This document shows positions 16,659-25,963 of a stretch of 64,000 nucleotides of DNA, one piece after another; positions within the stretch are counted from its first letter, which is position 1; every line of letters begins with the position of its first letter. The translations under genes and the position numbers were made by a program. The notes beneath the pieces were generated by a model. It did not search any database, was not told the origin of the DNA, and saw only the letters and a list, made by a program, of their open reading frames with translations. The DNA is taken from the NCBI GenBank assembly GCA_024276825.1, contig JAJRWI010000044.1, forward strand, positions 1 to 64,000. Direction: 5' to 3'. Source of the DNA: an archaeon (GTDB lineage: Archaea; Asgardarchaeota; Thorarchaeia; Thorarchaeales; Thorarchaeaceae).

Positions 16659-17624
16659 GTGAGGCTGCTTGATTTATTCTGCGGGGCTGGAGGCTTCTCA
16701 TTGGGCTTTAGTGAGTATGTGGATGAATCTCACCTTGCAATTGATATAGATACTTGGCCACTGCAGACCTACAGGTATAACCATCCGAATGTCACAATCA
16801 TGCAGCATGATATTGCATCTATTCACTCACTGGAGATTGAACACTTGCTGGGTGGCCTACCCGACGTGATAATCGCATCGCCCCCCTGTGAAGAGTTCAG
16901 CCGTGCAAACCCCCTGAGTGATCTACCCGCAGCAGAACGAATCTATGGTGAGGGCAGCGCACGCCTTCTTCTGGACACGATACGTCTGATAGGAGACCTT
17001 GAGCCCAAGGTCTTTGTCATTGAGAATGTGGCAGCCCTGACTGCATCTGGCGGGCATCAGATAGTGCTCAAAGAGTTTGATCGAGTGGGAATTGACGATA
17101 TCAAGTTTAACCTAATAAGAGCACACCAACATGGAAACCCATCTCAAAGGCTTCGACTGTTCATCAGTAACATCGAATTCAACCTACCTCGAAACAATGC
17201 ACCATGTGTGATGGATGCATTAGTAGGGCTCCCCCCTCTGGGGTTCGAAGCCCTTCTTGATTACTATGATCCAGTGCCAAACCATAGTCTGCCCATTCTG
17301 AGTGATGACAAGATAAAGAAGATACAAAAGGTGCCATGGGGCAAAGGAATTAAGCATTTCAAGGGCTCAAGAAACAGGACTCTGCCCAACTGGGTCCGAT
17401 TATATCCTGATAGAGTGTCGACATCAATAATAGGCTCTGGAAGATACATCCACCCTTATGAGGACAGAATTCTCACCGTGAGGGAACACGCACGGCTCAT
17501 GAGTTATCCCGATGATTATGCATTTATGGGTCCTCTTGAGAGCCAGTATAACCAAGTCGGTGAGAGTGTACCACCACTGATTGCGAGTCTTATTGCTAAG
17601 GAGGTTGTTAAACACATTGAGTGA
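16659..17624 (+). CDS. dcm: Orphan DNA cytosine-C5 methyltransferase
   Basis: SAM-dependent enzyme of 321 residues methylating cytosine in DNA. Motif I DLFCGAGGFSLGF, motif IV ASPPCEEFSRANP with the catalytic Cys, motif VI VIENVAAL, motif VIII GNPSQRLRLF, and motifs IX-X LTVREHARLMSYPDDY and QVGESVPPLIASLIAKEV are complete. The target-recognition segment (about residues 175-250) is short. It begins with GTG directly in the frame. No restriction endonuclease is visible on either side, so it is solitary. Its position next to an IS110 relic suggests transfer. Confidence 0.95.
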   Translation: MRLLDLFCGAGGFSLGFSEYVDESHLAIDIDTWPLQTYRYNHPNVTIMQHDIASIHSLEIEHLLGGLPDVIIASPPCEEFSRANPLSDLPAAERIYGEGSARLLLDTIRLIGDLEPKVFVIENVAALTASGGHQIVLKEFDRVGIDDIKFNLIRAHQHGNPSQRLRLFISNIEFNLPRNNAPCVMDALVGLPPLGFEALLDYYDPVPNHSLPILSDDKIKKIQKVPWGKGIKHFKGSRNRTLPNWVRLYPDRVSTSIIGSGRYIHPYEDRILTVREHARLMSYPDDYAFMGPLESQYNQVGESVPPLIASLIAKEVVKHIE

Positions 17625-18099
17625 GGAACTTAAAAATATCTACATTGTACTCCATAATGTCCATGCTGTGTCCAAAGTCTTAGAAACCGCACAGGTAGTC
17701 TACGGATTCGGCATCCATAATTTCGTGATCTCTAAGGCTGAAGGATCAGCTGCACAGACTGGGGTTCCCGATGCAAATAAGATGGCTTTGAAAATGAAGC
17801 GCAATTTTATGGTTCTTTCTGATCTTTCAGACGTGCTTGAAGTGTTAGATGTCGAGCGCCCTTATCTTCTCGTGTCTCCAAAACTCACTAAGAGCCGTAT
17901 CGACCTTTCTCACTTGGCAGATGTTGCATGGACTGGCAAGCGACTTGTGATTGTAGTGTCTGGGAGTACGAGTTCATTCTCTAGAAAGGAGATGGACTTT
18001 GGTGAATGTGTCAGTCTTCCCACTGACTTTGACATAGGTCCTGCAGGCACTGTAGCAATAATTCTGCATGCCATCACTAGTATCAACAAGTCAAAATAA
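17617..18099 (+). CDS. SPOUT-superfamily (SpoU-like) RNA methyltransferase
   Basis: A 160-residue archaeal protein resembling the SpoU-like family COG4080, predicted to 2'-O-methylate RNA; substrate unknown. VLHNVHAVSKVLE near the start, YGFGIHNFVISKAEGSAAQTGVPDANK and a C-terminal FDIGPAGTVAIILHAI, which would form the trefoil-knot SAM site, support this. TTG 17617 is inferred as start from the family N-terminus; AAGGAGG is at 17597. It therefore overlaps the dcm stop by 8 nt, and may now depend on the dcm transcript. Confidence 0.6.
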   Translation: MSEELKNIYIVLHNVHAVSKVLETAQVVYGFGIHNFVISKAEGSAAQTGVPDANKMALKMKRNFMVLSDLSDVLEVLDVERPYLLVSPKLTKSRIDLSHLADVAWTGKRLVIVVSGSTSSFSRKEMDFGECVSLPTDFDIGPAGTVAIILHAITSINKSK

Positions 18100-19368
18100 T
18101 GATGGGACCAATGCTCTTGAACCATGAATCTTTCCCTGAATAAGTGCCTTTATGGCTCTGGCTCTTGATGGCACCAAACTCAATGCAGAAACTCCCATTA
18201 ACTTGCACAGGGCGGTCATTGTGGATGCGAGTCGATTACAAGTTGGTGATGTATATACATTTTTCTTGCCAAGCCGCCTCTCCAAGTAATCACGAGTTTC
18301 ATTGATTGCACAATCACCAGCTATTAACACTTTCCCCTCTATCTGTGCTAGTATTCTCTCATCAAATCCCTTCCCCATGAGTATGGAAAAGCCCCCCTTA
18401 CCATTGTAGTCATAATAGAGAAGCTGGAGCAGCATCAGCACATTGAGCATGCAGCCCTCTGGACAAAGAAGTTCTCTTCCTTGAATTATGTTAACATCAT
18501 CTGGGTAATTGTTCACTATATTGTAAGAGTACTTTTTGACAAAACGCTCCAGACTCCCTATGACCTCAATCGCCCCCAAATCGCCCACATCATTGACCAA
18601 TGCAAGATGTTTCACCTCTTCAAGATTATAACCCAGTACTCTTGATCCTACCACATCTACCGCAAGAGTGTCAGTCCCACCTATCAACACATCAAGGCAT
18701 TCAATTGACTCATTCAAATAGGTCCGTAATGGATAATGCCCATTGAAGACTGCAAAACTGCCATCAATAATTGTGTAATCTGGCTTTATCAGATGATAGA
18801 TGTCTGCCAGATACTGGTGGAGGTTGTTGTTATGATGAATCCCTCGGTCTTTATGACTGGGGAATGCCATCTGGTTCTTGACGCCAAGAGTGACTGTTGA
18901 CATCGAGTGAGTCTTAAGCTTTGGGACTGAAACATAGGTGTAGTCATCATTATTGATGAACCTCTCCACTATGGCTCTTGGAAACTCCACCTCACCAAAA
19001 TGCCGCAGTCTGACTCTCTCAGTTGGCATTTCATCCAGATAAATCGGCTTTGCACCAGTCTTCTTGCAGACCTCATGATAACCTGCAAACTCAAAGACGA
19101 CTCTTGTCATGTTTCCCTGAGTTGAATTCTCCATCAAAAAGACCTTGGACGCCCCCTCCTCGAAGAAATAATTGATTACCTCTTTCAAAACTTCTGGTGA
19201 TGTGAATGAATACGGCTTGAAGTCTACTGCATTGGGCTTGAGATATACCTCTCCAGAGCCTTTAATCAACTCGCGCCCTCTACATGTCTGCTCAAAGACT
19301 TGACTTACAGCTTTTGACGGATCATCACCCATATCAACAACAGCAACTCTTGTCATTATGGTCATCAC
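18091..19368 (-). CDS. DUF362-family protein
   Basis: A 425-residue cytosolic protein with the DUF362 domain (about residues 40-270): VYLKPNAVDFKPYSFTSPEVL, LMENSTQGNMTR, VSVPKLKTHSMSTVTLGVKNQMAF and GGTDTLAVDVVGSRVLGY are typical. Family members are often linked to iron-sulfur or corrinoid proteins but no reaction is proven here. The C-terminal part carries scattered cysteines (LCPEGCML, AGDCAI) but no ferredoxin motif. It overlaps the SPOUT gene end by 9 nt, convergently. Confidence 0.75.
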   Translation of the reverse strand: MMTIMTRVAVVDMGDDPSKAVSQVFEQTCRGRELIKGSGEVYLKPNAVDFKPYSFTSPEVLKEVINYFFEEGASKVFLMENSTQGNMTRVVFEFAGYHEVCKKTGAKPIYLDEMPTERVRLRHFGEVEFPRAIVERFINNDDYTYVSVPKLKTHSMSTVTLGVKNQMAFPSHKDRGIHHNNNLHQYLADIYHLIKPDYTIIDGSFAVFNGHYPLRTYLNESIECLDVLIGGTDTLAVDVVGSRVLGYNLEEVKHLALVNDVGDLGAIEVIGSLERFVKKYSYNIVNNYPDDVNIIQGRELLCPEGCMLNVLMLLQLLYYDYNGKGGFSILMGKGFDERILAQIEGKVLIAGDCAINETRDYLERRLGKKNVYTSPTCNRLASTMTALCKLMGVSALSLVPSRARAIKALIQGKIHGSRALVPSLF

Positions 19369-19401
19369 TATGCGGTGTCAAACTAAAAAACATTGAGTAA
19401 T

Positions 19402-19479
19402 TGGTGGGCCGGCCCCGATTCGAACGGGGGATCCCTTGGTCCCGAACCAAGAATCATAACCAAGCTAGACCACCGACCC
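19402..19479 (-). tRNA. tRNA-Pro(CGG)
   Basis: Acceptor GGGTCGG pairs with CCGGCCC (one G-U), anticodon stem CTTGG/CCAAG encloses TTCGGGA, giving anticodon CGG, and the T arm is CCCCG-TTCGAAT-CGGGG. Discriminator A and an encoded CCA (19402-19404) follow. No intron. Confidence 0.96.
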
Positions 19480-19527
19480 ATCAATAATGGCACTGAATTA
19501 GGCGATAATTTAATCATTTCGTTACAA

Positions 19528-20348
19528 TTAATTCTCATATTTACTCTGAAGATATTTTACAGGCCCTAAGAATATTCCCTCAGTGCTATACACTTTTGAT
19601 TTATTGATATCAACACAATGATTGCTAAATATTGGCCCAATCAGACTTCCAGCTGGTTTGTTTATTGCAACACCCTGAACAATTGGATTAAAACTTGGGA
19701 TGTTAAGGAGCACACCCTCTGAATCTTCCTCTATCTCACTGACTCCGAGGTTCCGACGAATGCAGTTCTTGTTCAGTTGTGATTGAATGACCACAGGGAC
19801 TCTCTCACTCCTTCGTGTGAGCATTGTTTCAGATCTTGGGAGTCTGACTCGTTTGACCCTTTCAATTGCTGGGTGACCATGTCCTGAATAATGATCTTTG
19901 CTCTCAACACTTCTACAGATGGCCATGCATGACCATGAATCAGTCCAATTACAGGGTCATGATTAACGACAGTGCCATGCACGTCCGTCACAATCACACC
20001 TCTTGGCAATAATGACTCAAGTCCACCATCATGGTTTCCTAGGACAACAGTGACAGATACGAGTTCTAGTAACCCCTCCATAAACTCGGGAACAACCTCC
20101 CAATTATATGCCCTGTCCATCTCAATTGTATGTTTGACATCACCAATGATGAACAGGTCTTCCGAATTGTGCTTTTCAATCAACTCACTAATTCGATTAA
20201 GCATCGCAAGATGTTGTGAATGAACGCTAACTCCTACCTGTCTGGCAAGAGTTATGTGATACCCCAAATGCAAATCAGAGATGACCAATTTTGTTGTATC
20301 CCCATTAATGATGACTACTGCCCGATTATCGAGAATTACTTGGCTCAT
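19528..20348 (-). pseudogene. Metallophosphoesterase with frameshift
   Basis: Calcineurin-like phosphoesterase of the archaeal COG1407 type. DLHLGYH, GDVKHT, LGNHDGG and GLIHGHAWPS are the metal-binding motifs in the first frame. At about 19884 the frame changes; the second frame resumes with SGHGHPAIERVKR, the last metal motif, and runs to the usual PSFNPIVQG and GPI region, ending at 19528. With one shift the product would be about 273 residues, complete from ATG 20348 (GGAG upstream). A single lesion means it may be a sequencing error, a recent mutation or programmed frameshifting. Confidence 0.8.
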
Positions 20349-20443
20349 TTCATCACTCCGATGATATAGAATCCTATAGTCTAGCAATAATAGAAAATGG
20401 AGTTATATTTTAAGATGATTATCACTATCAAGTATCGAGCAAG

Positions 20444-20830
20444 ATGCTACTCTCTCTCAAAGAAATAAGAACTCTATCAAAAGAGGTCCTTGAACAAAGC
20501 GATATAGAATATTTTCAAGACAAATACGGTAAACGCTTTGTCAGGGCAATGAGGGCTGTTGAAGAGGGAAAGGTCAGAAAATATCATTTCTCCCCGAGCA
20601 GAGTCATTCGCTGGACTGTGGTTGGACGTTCAAAGGAATATCTTGTTATTCCCGAGGTGTTTTGTTCCTGCAGGGACTTTTACCAATCTGTCGTTATTCA
20701 GAGAAACTCAAAGATGTGCTACCATCTTCTTGCTCAGAAAATAGGAGAGATCAGGGGTCAATTCACGGTGCTCAACATGACTGATGCTGACAGACGAAGG
20801 TTATATCATGTCTGGCGTAAGGTGAGCTGA
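20444..20830 (+). CDS. SWIM zinc-finger protein
   Basis: A 128-residue protein with FCSCRDFYQ and MCYHLLAQKI, the Cys-x-Cys...Cys-x-His SWIM zinc site. Archaeal SWIM proteins of this size include relatives of eukaryotic Sws1, a partner of Rad51 paralogs, but the evidence here stops at the motif. It is a single gene, 95 nt downstream of the phosphoesterase start, transcribed away from it. Confidence 0.75.
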   Translation: MLLSLKEIRTLSKEVLEQSDIEYFQDKYGKRFVRAMRAVEEGKVRKYHFSPSRVIRWTVVGRSKEYLVIPEVFCSCRDFYQSVVIQRNSKMCYHLLAQKIGEIRGQFTVLNMTDADRRRLYHVWRKVS

Positions 20831-20867
20831 TCAGCAATTACCAGTACGAGTCTAATACAATGTGAAA

Positions 20868-20877
20868 GGTTTAAAAC
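20868..20877 (+). promoter_or_regulatory. TATA box before the surface protein gene
   Basis: GGTTTAAAAC, with purine-rich GTGAAA just upstream as BRE, lies 51-60 nt before the ATG at 20928. Confidence 0.5.
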
Positions 20878-20927
20878 GTGCTTGGGGCTGAGGCACTCAG
20901 CTCAAGCAAGACCTCGGAAGGAGCACT

Positions 20928-22031
20928 ATGTATCGGACAAAGTCGATTAGAATTGGTATGCTTGCATTAGCACTCATGCTGATATTGACAACCATCCCCC
21001 CAAGCGTCACTGCCCAGACCGATGATTTAGACACAGTTGTGGTTCTGTATGATCAGAGTCACCAACAACAGTTTGATGCTTTTGATGAGCGTGGGTTTAA
21101 ATTAATGCTTGACAAGGTCAATGCATCAACAAGATATATAGTGCGAGTGAATGAGGACGAACCTCTCAATGATACTATACTAAAAGATGTGGACATTCTC
21201 ATAATAGCTGACCCTGACAAGGCTGCAGAATTCGAATCTGAAGAGATTGAAGGAATCTCAGAATTTCTTACCAACGGCAGTTCTCTCATGCTACTTGGTG
21301 ATCCTACCATCTCCCAGAACTCAACCTATTGGGCTGAACAGCCATTTCAAGACTTGGGTGAAAACATTGCTATTAACAAGCTACTGGACTCGCTCAATAT
21401 AACAGGGGTCCGATTTAGCCTGAATGAAACTCATGACAGAATATGGGCCGATACAATGTTTGACTATGATCACGCATTTAATGAAACAGTACCTTGGTTA
21501 ATCGAGTTTGACTCCACAACATGGGTTTCAACACATCCAATATTCAAAGACATCAACACATTACTCTCTATGACTGCTACATTAAAACCATTGGATGACC
21601 CAACTGTTATAGCACGTGGTTATGACACATCTTTTGCCCAATTCAGACGTGGCCCCTACACTTGGGGAAACATCTCATATCCAAACATGACCTTGGACGA
21701 CTTCCAAGAAATGCCATACTCATACTCAGCAATCAATGGTACACTCCCGCCATGGATGTCAGCATTTGAGTACGAAAACGCTAGGATAATAATTAGCGGT
21801 TCAGCAATAATGTTTACTGGACGAGAACTGGATCTCCCCGAAACCGACTCCCGTTACGAGTCACAATGGTTCTATATGGCTGATAACTCAAGACTGTTCA
21901 TGAACATGCTCGACTGGTTGTCAGAGGGTTTCACGGACCCACCAAGTGCAATTGTTCCAATGACATTACTCTCAACAACAATTCTGGTTGTTGGTGTTGT
22001 CTACTATATATTCAAGAAATTACGACGATGA
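20928..22031 (+). CDS. Membrane-anchored extracytoplasmic protein
   Basis: Residues 1-30 form a signal peptide (basic MYRTKSIR, hydrophobic LALALMLIL, cleavage near VTAQ). The body resembles GldG/DUF4350-like Rossmann domains, with LDTVVVLYDQSHQQQF and ADPDKAAEFESEEIEGISEFL followed by GSSLMLLGDP. Residues about 338-360 form one membrane helix, then the basic tail KKLRR. Many N-x-S/T sequons suggest N-glycosylation by the AglB encoded at 45 kb. GGAAGGAG precedes the ATG. Function unknown. Confidence 0.7.
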   Translation: MYRTKSIRIGMLALALMLILTTIPPSVTAQTDDLDTVVVLYDQSHQQQFDAFDERGFKLMLDKVNASTRYIVRVNEDEPLNDTILKDVDILIIADPDKAAEFESEEIEGISEFLTNGSSLMLLGDPTISQNSTYWAEQPFQDLGENIAINKLLDSLNITGVRFSLNETHDRIWADTMFDYDHAFNETVPWLIEFDSTTWVSTHPIFKDINTLLSMTATLKPLDDPTVIARGYDTSFAQFRRGPYTWGNISYPNMTLDDFQEMPYSYSAINGTLPPWMSAFEYENARIIISGSAIMFTGRELDLPETDSRYESQWFYMADNSRLFMNMLDWLSEGFTDPPSAIVPMTLLSTTILVVGVVYYIFKKLRR

Positions 22032-22121
22032 TTAACCAACCAACATCAAATCAAGAGAATAGCAAGTTTCAGCAATACTACTGAATCTTACACTCTATCA
22101 ATCAAAAATGGGTCTGACAAA

Positions 22122-22742
22122 TCACCACTCAGGCCTTTTCAATCCCCCTGCTTTCAACACATCATTGATTGTCTGCTTTAATTGATCCGTCCCAACCCGT
22201 TTCTTGGCACAAGTTGGGACTATGATTGGCTCTTGATGTGATACGGCTTCCAACATCCTCTCACGAAGAAATTGTAATTCATCATCAAGTTGTTTCTTTT
22301 TCAGCTTATCAATCTTATTTGCTACAATCACAACTCTCGGTGAAACCTCTGACAGAAAACCATAGAACTCAATATCAATTGGAATCTCTCCCCGGTTGTC
22401 CCAACGCTCATACAATATTCTAAATAGTGAAATATCAAGAATCAAGACAGACACGGCTATCTTCGGGCTCCACTCCTCAAGCCTGTGCACTATGGCTGTC
22501 TTTGTTTCTTCAATGAACTCCTTGCTCTGACCAGCCATGTGACCAAAACCTGCCATGTCCGCCAACAGATATGCCCCTAGATCAATGAATTGTTCCCGTC
22601 TTGTGCTCCCAGGCTTCTTTCCAACCCTAACTCTCTTTCCAGTCAGTGCCCTGATTGTACTACTTTTTCCCACATTGCTCCTACCAACGAAAACAATCAG
22701 TTTCTTTGTCCGATCAATTCCAGAATGGTCGCGTTCTTGCAT
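22122..22742 (-). CDS. engB: EngB-type GTPase
   Basis: TrmE-Era-EngA-EngB-class GTPase of about 206 residues, probably in ribosome assembly. GRSNVGKSST (G1), PGSTRREQF (G2), DMAGFGH (G3) and NKIDKLKK (G4) are present. ATG 22742 is preferred; it overlaps the end of the Lhr helicase gene by about 29 nt, so the two are coupled. Confidence 0.9.
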   Translation of the reverse strand: MQERDHSGIDRTKKLIVFVGRSNVGKSSTIRALTGKRVRVGKKPGSTRREQFIDLGAYLLADMAGFGHMAGQSKEFIEETKTAIVHRLEEWSPKIAVSVLILDISLFRILYERWDNRGEIPIDIEFYGFLSEVSPRVVIVANKIDKLKKKQLDDELQFLRERMLEAVSHQEPIIVPTCAKKRVGTDQLKQTINDVLKAGGLKRPEW

Positions 22743-25557
22743 ATTCTCTCTCCGCCTTAGCAATCAGCCTTAACAGATCAATCCTGCATAGTCCAGGCCG
22801 TAGTATTCGTGATGCTCCCTTTGGACCAATGCCTCTACCTGCCATAACAATCAAGGCTTGTTTGCCATAGTTTGCCACAAGGGTTGCTACTAAGTCTGCA
22901 TTCTTAAACCTCTTTTCATCCTCCTGAGATAATAGATTTCCTCTTCGAACCATCTGTACAATCTTGAGCAGTCGCGAATCGTTCGGAAAAGTCACTGCAA
23001 TCCTCTTTGAGCCGCAGAGTGGGCATTTCACATTATGACTTATCGTCTTTAGGGTCCTAATAGAACTCCAATCGCCATCGCCCATGCAAACCAGCTTTAT
23101 CCTCTTTGAAAGAATTCTTTCCTCAAGTAGTCTAAGAACCTCCTCTTCCTCTGTTATTTCTCCGATGACTTCGAAACGGGTACGTTCCTCTATGACCATC
23201 TTTGCAAATGGTGAGGGGGTGTCTGTCTTTACAACCCTGATGTTTATGCATCCATCATGCACTCCCTTGAACACAGAAATTACCCGCTTTTCATCTAGCT
23301 TCTCATCAAGGACCTCCCTCATGGTTTCAACGAATACAGGTGTTCCTTCGAACGATTGTATAATGCGCCTGACTGGAATCTCCTTGATCTTTGCATCTCT
23401 CTTGATAATCCCCATCCTTCTACCAACATGGATAAATCGCGATGCAAAAGTCTGAGTCCTCTTTACTGCTAGTCTTAGAATTTCAGATATCTGTTCAGTG
23501 CTATATTCATTAAAAATATCTACAACATGTTCCGGATTTATCATGTCCTCTCCTATAAACACAATTCTATATGGGTCGCGCTCAAAACCAATATCTTTTC
23601 CAACTCGTGTTGTGAGTAATGCTGAGAGTATTATTCCAAAGGTTTCGTTGGCCCTTGTTCCAAATGGTGCATGAAGAACAACTCCTTCTCCAAAGTCCTC
23701 AACTATCAATCTCTTTTTTGATGGGAAGCATCCAAGTATACTCTTACAAGAATCCAACGAATCAATGATGAATTCGTAAACATCTTTTGAGATGTGATAT
23801 CTGGAACTCAGATGAGTGGTGAGTCTGCTTGGATCTTTATCAGAATAGAGGGCCCATAGGTCAGCAACCTCACTTGCAACCTCATAAGGAACTGGTATCA
23901 TTTCTCCAATCCATCTTGGGGCCTCAGAATCAGAATCACTGGCAGATGCACATATCACCTCCTCATTCTCAATTGAAACCACAAACCATGGTCTACCCCT
24001 GATTACAAAAACATCCCCCACATCTAGATTGTCCGCCACATAATCCTCATCGAGTACACCTATTGGGCTTCTAGTAGTGATATCCACCACTTGTATTTGT
24101 CGTGTGTCTGGAATTGTTGAGAGGTTCTCATAATAGAACACTCTTGTTCTTCCAGTCATCTTAAATCTAGTTCCCTCCTCTCGGATGAACCCCCTATCAA
24201 TCATGAATCTAAGAATGTCATTGAACTCCGCTTCACTCAGTTTTGAGTATGGATATGACCTTTTAATAAGATCATGTAAGTCACTATATTCCATTTCACC
24301 GATATCTAAAAGCACCCCGCATATCTGATGCATCAGCACATCTCTTGGCCTAAGCGGAATTGACGCTCTCTCAACCTTATTTGATAATGCCCGCCTTATG
24401 ATAACTACTGACTCGAGAATATCGTCTAAATTATATGTTGTCAGGATTACTCCTCTTGAAGTCTGCCTCACTCCATGTCCTGCCCTCCCCATTCTTTGCA
24501 ATGCTCTCATAACAACTCTGGGTGAAGAGTATTGAATCACAAAATCAGCGGACCCTATATCAATTCCAAGTTCAAGACTCGAGGTTGCAATGATAGCTCT
24601 GGAATGTCCCTCCTTCAATCGCTTCTCAGCAGCCATTCTGCTCTCCTTTGATAATGAGCCATGATGGATGTCAAACTTGAAGGATGGTTTCATAGAACTA
24701 ATCTTTGACCCCAACACCTCAGCAAATGATCGTGTATTGACAAAGACAATAGTAGTTGTGTATTGCTCTATCAGGCTCATAATACGTCTTAATCTTGCTG
24801 TGGAATGCTTTGGATATCTAATTCTCCTTGAAATTCTAATGTCCTCTTCTGAGGGGATTGGGCTTTCGACCCTGACATCTAACCTCCTGCTCTCATATCC
24901 TGCCCAGACTATGTTTACTGTCCTGCCAATACCCCCTAAGAAAATCGCAACCTCTTTTGGATTGCCCACAGTTGCTGAGAGTCCAATCCTCTGAATGGGC
25001 CTTTCCACCAACTTCTCGAGTCGTTCTAGTCCAAGACTCAACTGTGTGCCTCTCTTGCCATTTGCAAGCTCATGAACCTCATCTACCACTACTGCAAATA
25101 CTGTTCTTAAATGATATTTGAGCCTCTTTCCAGGCAATATGGCCTGAAGGCTTTCTGGTGTTGTTATCAATATATTGGGCGGTGTTATTGCCTGCTTTCT
25201 TCTCAAATATTTAGTAGTGTCTCCGTGTCGCACGTCAATTGTAAGATTCAGATGTTTGCAGAGCTCTTTAATGCGATTGAAAACATCCCTATTCAGGGCT
25301 CTTAGGGGTGTGATGTATATTATATAAAACCCAAAGAGGCCACCCTCTCTTCCCTTCATCTTTGATAGACGATATAATAGTGGCAGCAATGCAGCCTCTG
25401 TCTTACCACTTCCTGTAGGGGCGAGCAATAACACGTTCTCTCCCCGCAAAACTCTAGGAATGCCTTTTTTTTGAATTTGACTGAACTCAACAATGCCATG
25501 CCTTTCTAGGAAACCTCGAACCTCTCCCAGAATGTCTGTTTCACTCATACTGGCCAT
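22714..25557 (-). CDS. lhr: Lhr-family ATP-dependent helicase
   Basis: Superfamily 2 DNA helicase of 947 residues, the archaeal Lhr type implicated in repair. Q-like FSQIQKKGIP, motif I LAPTGSGKTEAA, motif Ia TPLRALNRD, motif II DEVHEL, motif III LSATVGN, motif V GIDIGSADFVIQYSSPR and motif VI QRMGRAGHG are intact. A winged-helix and the Lhr core follow (to about residue 840). The C-terminus adds a zinc site (VKCPLCGSKRIAV) and a helix-hairpin-helix-like stretch (GRGIGPKGASRILR). Confidence 0.93.
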   Translation of the reverse strand: MASMSETDILGEVRGFLERHGIVEFSQIQKKGIPRVLRGENVLLLAPTGSGKTEAALLPLLYRLSKMKGREGGLFGFYIIYITPLRALNRDVFNRIKELCKHLNLTIDVRHGDTTKYLRRKQAITPPNILITTPESLQAILPGKRLKYHLRTVFAVVVDEVHELANGKRGTQLSLGLERLEKLVERPIQRIGLSATVGNPKEVAIFLGGIGRTVNIVWAGYESRRLDVRVESPIPSEEDIRISRRIRYPKHSTARLRRIMSLIEQYTTTIVFVNTRSFAEVLGSKISSMKPSFKFDIHHGSLSKESRMAAEKRLKEGHSRAIIATSSLELGIDIGSADFVIQYSSPRVVMRALQRMGRAGHGVRQTSRGVILTTYNLDDILESVVIIRRALSNKVERASIPLRPRDVLMHQICGVLLDIGEMEYSDLHDLIKRSYPYSKLSEAEFNDILRFMIDRGFIREEGTRFKMTGRTRVFYYENLSTIPDTRQIQVVDITTRSPIGVLDEDYVADNLDVGDVFVIRGRPWFVVSIENEEVICASASDSDSEAPRWIGEMIPVPYEVASEVADLWALYSDKDPSRLTTHLSSRYHISKDVYEFIIDSLDSCKSILGCFPSKKRLIVEDFGEGVVLHAPFGTRANETFGIILSALLTTRVGKDIGFERDPYRIVFIGEDMINPEHVVDIFNEYSTEQISEILRLAVKRTQTFASRFIHVGRRMGIIKRDAKIKEIPVRRIIQSFEGTPVFVETMREVLDEKLDEKRVISVFKGVHDGCINIRVVKTDTPSPFAKMVIEERTRFEVIGEITEEEEVLRLLEERILSKRIKLVCMGDGDWSSIRTLKTISHNVKCPLCGSKRIAVTFPNDSRLLKIVQMVRRGNLLSQEDEKRFKNADLVATLVANYGKQALIVMAGRGIGPKGASRILRPGLCRIDLLRLIAKAEREYARTRPFWN

Positions 25558-25775
25558 TTCCTGCGAAGCGACAATATCTCATTAATCAAGATCTGAATAT
25601 CTGTTCTCAGTGTTATCTCAGCGTCATCCCTTTTCACTTCGAGCCTCTGTAACGCATTATCTATATCACTGCAGCTCGATAACACATCATCTATAATATC
25701 CCTGACTTGGCTCAAATTTGTAATATGTGCTGCAATATTCTTAAATGCACTCTGAACTAGACTGACTAGAGCCAT
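25545..25775 (-). CDS. Small helical protein, 76 aa, upstream of lhr
   Basis: The stop overlaps the lhr start by 13 nt, so they share a transcript. The predicted product is almost entirely alpha-helical with heptad-like LQRLEVKRDDAEITLRTDIQILINEIL, suggesting a coiled coil. I do not recognise the family. Confidence 0.55.
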   Translation of the reverse strand: MALVSLVQSAFKNIAAHITNLSQVRDIIDDVLSSCSDIDNALQRLEVKRDDAEITLRTDIQILINEILSLRRKWPV

Positions 25776-25795
25776 CGGGAGATCACTCCCGAGAG

Positions 25796-25909
25796 TTATT
25801 CTTCCTCCTCTTCACCGTAGATCATGTATCCCAGTATTAGTAGGAGTGCAAAAACACCCATTACTGCAAGAATGACAGGTATTAACGATTGCAGGAAATT
25901 TGTTTGCAT
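25796..25909 (-). CDS. 37-residue single-pass membrane protein
   Basis: Reading from ATG 25909: a short polar start, then about 22 hydrophobic residues (LIPVILAVMGVFALLLILGY) and the acidic tail YGEEEEE. GAGGAG lies about 11 nt upstream. The frame fills the 188-nt gap between the Elf1-like and coiled-coil genes on the same strand and is too short for usual gene callers. Function unknown; it may be a small subunit of a membrane complex. Confidence 0.55.
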   Translation of the reverse strand: MQTNFLQSLIPVILAVMGVFALLLILGYMIYGEEEEE

Positions 25910-25963
25910 GAGAATCCCGCTCCTCTGGAATCTGACTACTTATAATCATTGCTGAATTAATGA

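Noticed and set aside
16659..17624. Complete restriction-modification system around dcm
   Set aside because: Neighbouring genes encode an IS110 fragment and a SPOUT methyltransferase; no nuclease is visible.
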